Source: CAVPGH01 sp046726955
GTDB taxonomy: Bacteria > Acidobacteriota > Vicinamibacteria > Fen-336
NCBI GenBank assembly: GCA_046726955.1
Contig: JBKPBQ010000335.1
Location: forward strand, 1-15,733
Length of the DNA: 15,733 nt
Reading direction: 5' to 3'
Shown here piece after piece: positions 6,967 through 12,323 of this stretch. Under the pieces are notes generated by a model. The model saw nothing but the letters and a program-made list of their open reading frames with translations, was not told where the DNA came from and did not search any database. Each line of letters begins with the position of its first letter. The stretch's first letter is position 1. The translations under genes were made by a program, and so were the position numbers.

Positions 6967-8178
6967 CTAGTGGATCCTCGACTGGATCGCCGATATGGCC
7001 TCGAACATCGGCAGGTAGAACGCCAGGAGCAGGCCCGCCACGATGACGGCCATGAGCACGAGAAGGACAGGCTCCACCAGCGAGAGGAGCGTCGCGATGC
7101 GGTTGTCGAGCTCCTCGTCGTAGAAGTCGCTGACCGCCCCCAGCATGTCGCCGAGGGCCCCGGTCTGCTCGCCGACCTTCACCATTTCGAGCGGCAGGGC
7201 CTCGAACATGTGCGTGGACTCGAGGGCGGTCGTGAGGCTTGCCCCTTCCCTGATCCGGCCGGTGGCGCCGCTCACGGCGTGGGCGATCGCCCGGTTCCCG
7301 ATCGAGGCGGCGGCCACCTCCAGCGCGTTCAGGAGGGGCAGACCTCCGGCCAGGAGCGTGCTGAGGGTGCGCGCGAGCTGGCTCGTGGCGTACATCCGCA
7401 TCAGCGGTCCCAGGTATGGAAAGCGCAAGAGCGCCCGGTCCACGATGGCCCCAGACGCGTCCCGCCGGAACCAGTACCAACCGGCGGCCCCGGCTATTCC
7501 GAGGCCGAGGAGAATCCACGGCAGGTTTTCGCGAAAACCGACGGCCATCGCCATGACCACTCGCGTGGGCAGGGGGAGCTCGGCCCCCAGGCCCTCGTAG
7601 AACCCCCGGAACTGCGGGATCACGTAGACGAGCATGACCACCACGAGGACGGTCATCATGGCGAGGAGGACCATGGGATAGACCGAGGCCGAGACCGCCT
7701 TCTTCTTCAGGGACTGGTTCAGGCGCAGGTATTGCGAGAAGCGACGCAGGACGGTGTCCATGTTGCCGCTCCGCTCCCCGGCCACGAGGCTCGCGGAGAA
7801 GATCGGCGGGTAGAGCTCCCCCTCGGCCTTGAAGGCGTCGGAAAGAGCGATCCCCGACTTCACCTTCTCGCGGATCGTGGTGAGCGAGCGCCGGAACGTC
7901 GGGTCCTTCTGGCGCTCGAGCATGACGTCGAGGGACTGGAGGAGGGGCAGACCTGCCTTCAGGAGGGCCGCCAGCTCCTGCGCGAAGATGAGCAGCTTTT
8001 CGGCGCGGACCTTCGGCCGGCCCATCGGCAGGGCGGAAAACCCCAGTCCCCGACGGATGGAGAAGAGGTAAAACCCTTGTTGCTCGAGGTCGGCGCGCAA
8101 GCTGGCTTCGTCGCGGGCGGAAAAGGTCTGCTCCACGACCTCACCAGCCGGCGTCCCCACCTTGCAGACGTACTCCAT
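6967..8178 (-). CDS. gspF: GspF/PilC-family inner-membrane platform protein
   Basis: Polytopic platform protein that couples the ATPase to pseudopilin assembly. From ATG at 8178 it is 403 residues and opens MEYVCKVGTPAGEV, the usual PilC/GspF beginning. The frame extends 5 codons further to TTG at 8193 (408 residues), which I judge less likely. Using the longer numbering, it has two T2SSF repeats: KLLIFAQELAALLKAG...SLDV from about 66 and SQLARTLSTLLAGGLPLLNAL from about 271. Membrane helices lie at about 170-193, 225-242 and 371-393. GERSGNMD and GEQTGALGDML mark the equivalent position in each repeat. It is the first gene of the secretion operon, about 77 bases after the phosphatase gene stop on the same strand. 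Confidence 0.95.
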   Translation of the reverse strand: MEYVCKVGTPAGEVVEQTFSARDEASLRADLEQQGFYLFSIRRGLGFSALPMGRPKVRAEKLLIFAQELAALLKAGLPLLQSLDVMLERQKDPTFRRSLTTIREKVKSGIALSDAFKAEGELYPPIFSASLVAGERSGNMDTVLRRFSQYLRLNQSLKKKAVSASVYPMVLLAMMTVLVVVMLVYVIPQFRGFYEGLGAELPLPTRVVMAMAVGFRENLPWILLGLGIAGAAGWYWFRRDASGAIVDRALLRFPYLGPLMRMYATSQLARTLSTLLAGGLPLLNALEVAAASIGNRAIAHAVSGATGRIREGASLTTALESTHMFEALPLEMVKVGEQTGALGDMLGAVSDFYDEELDNRIATLLSLVEPVLLVLMAVIVAGLLLAFYLPMFEAISAIQSRIH

Positions 8179-8198
8179 GGAAACGGGCTTCAAGCAGT

Positions 8199-8227
8199 AC
8201 TTTACGCGCGAGGACCTAAATATTCAA
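8199..8227 (-). promoter_or_regulatory. Candidate sigma-70-type promoter for the secretion operon
   Basis: On the minus strand, TTGAAT (8227-8222) and TAAAGT (8204-8199) are separated by 17 bases, each matching the consensus at 4 of 6 positions. Transcription would begin near 8192, giving a leader of about 14 bases before ATG at 8178 and disfavouring the TTG at 8193. This is the only AT-rich patch in the gap between the signalling and secretion operons. Read-through from upstream is the alternative. Confidence 0.35.
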
Positions 8228-8255
8228 GACGTCGTGACTTGTCGGCCCCTAGAGG

Positions 8256-9479
8256 CTAGAGGGCCTTGGCCACGATGAGCGTCGTGTCGTCCTCGGGGAG
8301 AGTACCGCCGGACCAGCCCTGAACTTCCCCCAGAAGAGAGTAAAGCACGATTCGGGCGGGATCGCGTCGCGACCGTAGCGCGGCCTCGCGAAGCCGGTCG
8401 GCCCCGTACATCTCGCCGCGGGCGTTCGCCCGGTCGGTGAGCCCGTCGCTGAAGAAGACGAAGAGCTCGTCCCGGCTGAACCGAACCCGCCCGCGGTCGT
8501 AGCTCGAGTCCTCGACGAGGCCGAGGACGGTACCCCCCGTCCCGAGATCCACCGTGCTGCCGTCCCCCCTCACGAGGAAGGGATGGTCGTGGCCCGCGTT
8601 GACGTACTCGAAGAGTCCGGACTGGAAGTCGAAGACGCCGAAGAAGAGGCTCGCGAACAGGCCCTTCGGCGTGACGTCCCAGAAGAGCCGATTCACCCGG
8701 GTGATCGTCTGCTCGGGGGCGACGCCTCCGGCCTGGACCTGCGCCCGCAGGCACGCCTTGAGGTTCGCGGCGAGGAGAGCCGCGGGCACGCCCTTGCCCA
8801 TGACGTCGCCGATGGCGAGCGCGAGACGGCCCGCCTCGAGCCCGAGCACGTCGTAGTAGTCGCCGCCAATCTCGCGCACCGGCATGAACTCGCTGGCCAC
8901 GTCGAGCGAGCCGTGGTGGAGCGGCGGCGGCAGCAGGCTCCGCTGCACGTGCGAAGCGAGGCGCAGCTCCTCCCCCATCCGGCGCGCCATCGTGCCCACG
9001 CGGGCGTACAGCTCCTCGAGCTCGGCGTTCTTCCGGCTCAGCTCTTCGAGGTAGGCGCGCGTGCGGAGCGCGACGCGCACACGGGCGAGGAGGACTTCCG
9101 CGCCGAGGCCCACGTTCACGAAGTCGTCGGCGTGGTCGAGCAGCCGCGCCTCGACCGAGCTGCGGCGATCGGGCTCGGTGAGGATGAGGACGGCGGGACG
9201 ACCCACGACTCCCGGCGGCCCCAATGTCTCCAGGAGCCGGGCGAGGTCGGCGCCCGGGATCTGGCTGTCCACCAGGAGCACCTCGGGGGGATCGGTCTCC
9301 AGCCGCGCCAGCACGTCTGCGGGCGCGGTCGTCGCGACGTCGATCGACGCTAGCGCCCCGTCGGCCCGAGCCCAGGCCGGCAGGTCCCCGACCAAGAGCG
9401 CCTTCGTCCGCGGCGCGGTCGGCTCGGGCGCGGGCGCGGGAGAACCGGGCGCCGTGCCGGCCGCCGCCCCCTGTCTCAT
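8256..9479 (-). CDS. Receiver-like domain + PP2C/SpoIIE-type serine phosphatase (RsbU-like)
   Basis: Probable regulator of a partner-switching pathway, dephosphorylating an anti-sigma-factor antagonist. It is 407 residues long. Residues 1-24 are Ala/Pro-rich. Residues about 25-140 resemble a receiver fold with Asp71 in LLVDSQIPG, but the acidic pair (LLVGDL) and the conserved Lys (DDFVNVGLG in place of DDYVTKP) are missing, so it is probably a pseudo-receiver. A helical linker spans about 142-175. The phosphatase domain spans about 180-407, with metal ligands in GGDYYD (D207), GDVMGKG (D225), FFSDGLTD (D345) and DDTTLIV (D397/D398). The start is ATG at 9479 in an ATGA overlap with the response regulator. 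No STAS antagonist or anti-sigma kinase gene is in the window. Confidence 0.93.
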   Translation of the reverse strand: MRQGAAAGTAPGSPAPAPEPTAPRTKALLVGDLPAWARADGALASIDVATTAPADVLARLETDPPEVLLVDSQIPGADLARLLETLGPPGVVGRPAVLILTEPDRRSSVEARLLDHADDFVNVGLGAEVLLARVRVALRTRAYLEELSRKNAELEELYARVGTMARRMGEELRLASHVQRSLLPPPLHHGSLDVASEFMPVREIGGDYYDVLGLEAGRLALAIGDVMGKGVPAALLAANLKACLRAQVQAGGVAPEQTITRVNRLFWDVTPKGLFASLFFGVFDFQSGLFEYVNAGHDHPFLVRGDGSTVDLGTGGTVLGLVEDSSYDRGRVRFSRDELFVFFSDGLTDRANARGEMYGADRLREAALRSRRDPARIVLYSLLGEVQGWSGGTLPEDDTTLIVAKAL

Positions 9480-10162
9480 GCCGGATCGACGAACTTGTAG
9501 CCCACGCCGTGGATGGTCAGGATCCAGCGCGGCTCGGACCCGCTGTCCCCGATCTTGGCGCGGAGCTTGGCGATGTGCGTATCCACCGTGCGCGTGGAAG
9601 GATAGCTCTCGTAGCCCCAGACGTCCTCGAGGAGGCGGTCGCGGGAGACCGTCTCTCCCTTCCTCTCGATGAGGTAGCGCAGGAGCTCGAACTCCCTCGG
9701 CGACAGCTCGAGCGGCTCGTTGCCCTTCTTGGCCCGGTAGGCCTCGAAGTCCAGCTCGACGTCCGAGAACTGGTAGCGGCTGAGCCGCTTCTTCTTGCCC
9801 TCGCTGCGCCGGAGGATCGCGCGCACGCGCGCCAGGAGCTCGCGGATGGAGAACGGCTTGGTGACGTAGTCGTCGGCGCCGAGCTCGAGCCCCACCACCT
9901 TGTCGATCTCCTGGCCGCGCGCGGTGAGCATCACGATCGGGGCTTCGAAGCCCTCGCCGCGGAGCGTCTTGCAGACCTCGAGGCCCGAGAGCTTGGGCAG
10001 CATGATGTCGAGGACGAGGAGGTCCGGCTTCTGCGTGCGCGCCCGCTCGAGGCCGGTCTGGCCGTCGGAGGCGGTCAAGACCTCGTAGCCCTCGAACTCG
10101 AAGTTGTCCTTGAGGCCCAGCACCATGTCCGGCTCGTCCTCGACGATGAGTATCTTGCTCAT
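9476..10162 (-). CDS. OmpR/PhoB-family response regulator
   Basis: DNA-binding response regulator of 228 residues. The receiver domain at 1-120 has all key residues: acidic pair E8/D9, phospho-acceptor D52 in LLVLDIMLP, T80 and K102 (DDYVTKPF). The winged-helix domain at about 130-226 has LSPREFELLRYLIERKGE and a C-terminal DTHIAKLRAKIGD...IHGVGYKF. The ATG at 10162 forms an ATGA overlap with the kinase stop. The same frame is open far upstream, inside the kinase gene, but the protein proper begins MSKILIVEDEPD. The partner is the kinase directly upstream. Target promoters are unknown; the region at 11731-11834 and the gap before the platform gene are the local candidates. Confidence 0.97.
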   Translation of the reverse strand: MSKILIVEDEPDMVLGLKDNFEFEGYEVLTASDGQTGLERARTQKPDLLVLDIMLPKLSGLEVCKTLRGEGFEAPIVMLTARGQEIDKVVGLELGADDYVTKPFSIRELLARVRAILRRSEGKKKRLSRYQFSDVELDFEAYRAKKGNEPLELSPREFELLRYLIERKGETVSRDRLLEDVWGYESYPSTRTVDTHIAKLRAKIGDSGSEPRWILTIHGVGYKFVDPA

Positions 10163-11730
10163 GGCCGTTCCGCGGACGTCGCGCGCTCCCCTCTCTCCGC
10201 CGGTATCACCAGTGTAAAGGTACTTCCCTTGCCCGGGCTGCTCTCGAGCTCCACCGTCCCGCCGTGCGCCTCCATGATGTGCTGCACGAGGGCGAGCCCG
10301 AGGCCGCTGCCCTTCGTCTCGTGCACGAGCGTGTTCTCCGCCCGGTAGAACTTCTCGAAGATCTTCTTCTGGTCGGACTTCGCCACACCGATGCCCTTGT
10401 CCGTGACCGACACGAGGATCTTCCCGCTCTCGTGGCGCACGGAGAGCTTGATGTACTTCTCGTCCCGGCTGTACTTGATCGCGTTGTTGACGAGGTTCAG
10501 CAGCGCCTGCTCGATCGCCTCCGCGTCGATTTCCGCTTCCGGAAGGTCGTCCGCCATCTCCACCTCGAGCGTGAAGCCCTGCTGCTCGATCGGGAAGCGG
10601 TAGGCGTCGAGCACCTCCTGCACGACGCGCCCGACGTCCGTCCGCACCAGCCGGTACTGCTTCCGCCCCGCCTCGATCCGCGAGAAGTCCAGGATGTTGT
10701 TGATGAGCTGGGTCAGGCGCTGGCTCTCCTTGTTGATGATCCGGTAGTACTGCTTCGCCTTCTCCACTCCCTGCACCCGGCCGAGCTCCAGCGTCTCCGC
10801 AAAGAGCCGGATGAGGGCGAGCGGGGTCTTGAGCTCGTGGCTCACGTTGGCCACGAAGTCGCTCTTGAGGCGGGCGAGGTGGATCTCCTTGCGCACGTTC
10901 GTGTAGGCGAGGTAGAGCCCGGCCAGCAGCATCATGTCGATGAAGCCGATGAGCGCGGTCTTGCCGATCGCGAATCGGCGGACCTCCTGCTTGATCGAGC
11001 GCTCGCGGTTCCTGAGCTCGAGCTTCAAGCCGCGGAAGGAGGGCGCTACCATGATCCGCTCCCTCTCGAAGACCCCGCTCGGCGTGGGTGCGTTCTCCCA
11101 GAGGATCGACCCGTCGGTGTCGGTCACGCGGATGACCAGGGCCTGCTCCGGGTTCATGAAGTCCTTCTCGAAATACTCGCGCACCATCACGTGGTGCGCG
11201 TACCCGCAGGCGAAGCGGAAGCGGAGGATCCCGAGCTCGGTCCCGTCGATCGTGGTGAGGGGCACCGAGTCCTCGCCCTCGGGGCCCGGCGCCATCTCGG
11301 CGCCCTTCAGCGCCTCCTTGAGCAGCCGGATCTCGTCGGCCCCGGGGGCGAGCACGACCTTGAGGCTCTTCACCGGCGACCACGCTTCGAGGCGCAGGTT
11401 GTCGAACACGGCCTCCTGCATGCCGGCGCTGTCGAGCGCGGTGCGGATCGCCTCCGGCCGGCCTTCGAGGAGCAGCTCGGGGCCCACGGTCCGCGCCGCT
11501 TCGAGCGCTTTCGAGCGCGCGGTCATCTCGAGGTCCTTCTCGACGTAGTAGAGGACCTTCTCCGCCTGCTTCAGCAGGCTGATCTCGAGGCTCTCGGCGT
11601 GCTTGGGAACGGCCTGGAAGGAGAGGGCGCTGAGCGCGATCGAAGGCAGGAGGACGGCGCCCACGAAGATCGAGACCATGCGACCCCGGGGATCCTGCGG
11701 AGCCGCGAGCCTCCTCTCCAGACTGGACAT
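10159..11730 (-). CDS. Membrane-bound sensor histidine kinase
   Basis: 523 residues. The first membrane helix lies at about 18-40 (MVSIFVGAVLLPSIALSAL). An extracytoplasmic sensor of about 215 residues follows, with one Cys (FACGYAH near 174) and no family I recognise. The second helix is at about 257-277 (TALIGFIDMMLLAGLYLAY). No HAMP domain is obvious; a short helical linker leads to the HisKA domain with H298 in NVSHELKTPLALI. The HATPase domain has an N box (LLNLVNNAIKYS, about 410-421), G1 (DKGIGVA, about 444-450), an F box (FEKFYR) and G2 (GSGLGLALVQHI, about 474-485). The start is ATG at 11730 with only a weak ribosome binding site. It heads the kinase-regulator-phosphatase operon, divergent from smpB. 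Confidence 0.95.
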   Translation of the reverse strand: MSSLERRLAAPQDPRGRMVSIFVGAVLLPSIALSALSFQAVPKHAESLEISLLKQAEKVLYYVEKDLEMTARSKALEAARTVGPELLLEGRPEAIRTALDSAGMQEAVFDNLRLEAWSPVKSLKVVLAPGADEIRLLKEALKGAEMAPGPEGEDSVPLTTIDGTELGILRFRFACGYAHHVMVREYFEKDFMNPEQALVIRVTDTDGSILWENAPTPSGVFERERIMVAPSFRGLKLELRNRERSIKQEVRRFAIGKTALIGFIDMMLLAGLYLAYTNVRKEIHLARLKSDFVANVSHELKTPLALIRLFAETLELGRVQGVEKAKQYYRIINKESQRLTQLINNILDFSRIEAGRKQYRLVRTDVGRVVQEVLDAYRFPIEQQGFTLEVEMADDLPEAEIDAEAIEQALLNLVNNAIKYSRDEKYIKLSVRHESGKILVSVTDKGIGVAKSDQKKIFEKFYRAENTLVHETKGSGLGLALVQHIMEAHGGTVELESSPGKGSTFTLVIPAERGERATSAERP

Positions 11731-11834
11731 CCGGCCGACTCTACCACCGGGGGCCGGGGGTGGTTGTCATACGCTTTCAACCATCGGTAAAAGGTTGTCA
11801 TCCAGGCTTTTGGCCTCGGATAACATGGGCCGCC
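11731..11834. promoter_or_regulatory. Divergent intergenic region between histidine kinase and smpB
   Basis: A 104-base gap. A G-rich half next to the kinase (11748-11763) is followed by a less GC-rich half holding the direct repeat and smpB promoter candidates. On the plus strand, TTGTCA (11764-11769) with TAAAAG (11788-11793) at 18 bases, and TTGTCA (11795-11800) with GATAAC (11819-11824) at 18 bases, both resemble sigma-70 promoters. I could not find a convincing minus-strand promoter for the kinase. Confidence 0.4.
11762..11801 (+). repeat. Direct repeat of GGTTGTCAT
   Basis: GGTTGTCAT occurs at 11762-11770 and again, perfectly, at 11793-11801: 31 bases apart, about three helical turns. 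Both copies contain the TTGTCA hexamer, so they could be tandem -35 elements for smpB, an operator for a dimeric winged-helix regulator, or chance. Confidence 0.7.
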
Positions 11835-12305
11835 ATGGCCAAGCCCGACACGCCGGGCGAGCGCGTCCTCGCCACCAATCGGAAGGCGCTGTTCAACTAC
11901 GAGGTCTTCGAGCGCGCGGAGGCCGGCATCGTGCTCGTCGGGACCGAGGTCAAGAGCATCCGCGAGGGCGGGCTGCACTTCCGCGACGCGTACGTGGACA
12001 GGCGCGGCAACGAGCTCTTCCTCGTGGGCTGCCGCATCGGCCCCTACAGCCACGGCAACCTCATGAACCACGCCGAGGACCGCGACCGCAAGCTCCTGCT
12101 CCACCGGCGCGAGATCGACAAGCTCGCGGGAAAAGTCGCGGAGAAGGGCCTGACGCTCATCCCGCTACGCGCCTACCTCAAGCAGGGCCGCGTGAAGGTC
12201 GAGATCGGCCTCGCTCGCGGCAAGCGCGCGCACGACAAGCGCGAGTCGATCAAGCGGAAGGAGCTCGAGCGCGAGACGCGGCAGGCGATGCGGCCGCGCT
12301 CGTAG
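11835..12305 (+). CDS. smpB: SsrA-binding protein SmpB
   Basis: Binds tmRNA and delivers it to stalled ribosomes for trans-translation. It is 156 residues from ATG at 11835, the usual family length, and opens MAKPDTPGERVLATNRKA. Family hallmarks are VLVGTEVKSIREG (about 34-46), the RNA-binding OB-fold segment ending in RDRKLLLHRREIDKL (about 83-97), LIPLRAYLKQGRVKVEIGLARGK read in two parts (about 108-130), and the basic C-terminal tail HDKRESIKRKELERE that enters the ribosomal decoding centre. The open frame continues upstream to 11760, but that stretch is the promoter region. No clear ribosome binding site precedes the ATG, so the message may be nearly leaderless. No ssrA gene is seen nearby. 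It converges on the protease gene with an 18-base gap. Confidence 0.97.
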   Translation: MAKPDTPGERVLATNRKALFNYEVFERAEAGIVLVGTEVKSIREGGLHFRDAYVDRRGNELFLVGCRIGPYSHGNLMNHAEDRDRKLLLHRREIDKLAGKVAEKGLTLIPLRAYLKQGRVKVEIGLARGKRAHDKRESIKRKELERETRQAMRPRS

Positions 12306-12323
12306 CCCGGCGCGTGCGGCCCG

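Noticed and set aside
6128..7519. Minus-strand open frame of 463 codons across the ATPase/platform junction
   Set aside because: Out of frame with both real genes, and its product is Arg/Pro/Gly-rich without domains.
5368..8259. Plus-strand open frame of 963 codons
   Set aside because: It lies antisense to the ATPase and platform genes, whose motifs are unmistakable. Its product is Arg/Glu/Asp/His/Leu-rich with no recognisable domain, the usual mirror frame of a GC-rich gene.
8238..8268. Possible terminator after the phosphatase gene (GGCCC...GGGCC around CTCTAG repeats)
   Set aside because: The stem is only about 5 base pairs, with a 12-base loop and no following T-run on the minus strand, so it does not meet the form of an intrinsic terminator.
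10163..11383. Long N-terminal extension of the response regulator (635-codon frame)
   Set aside because: The extension overlaps the kinase in another frame and reads as low-complexity sequence. The receiver domain starts exactly at ATG 10162, in an ATGA overlap.
10264..11790. Plus-strand open frame of 508 codons opposite the histidine kinase
   Set aside because: Mirror frame of a clear kinase gene, with biased composition and no motifs.
12306..12323. Bidirectional terminator between smpB and the protease
   Set aside because: The 18-base convergent gap is plain GC-rich sequence with no stem long enough and no T-run on either side.
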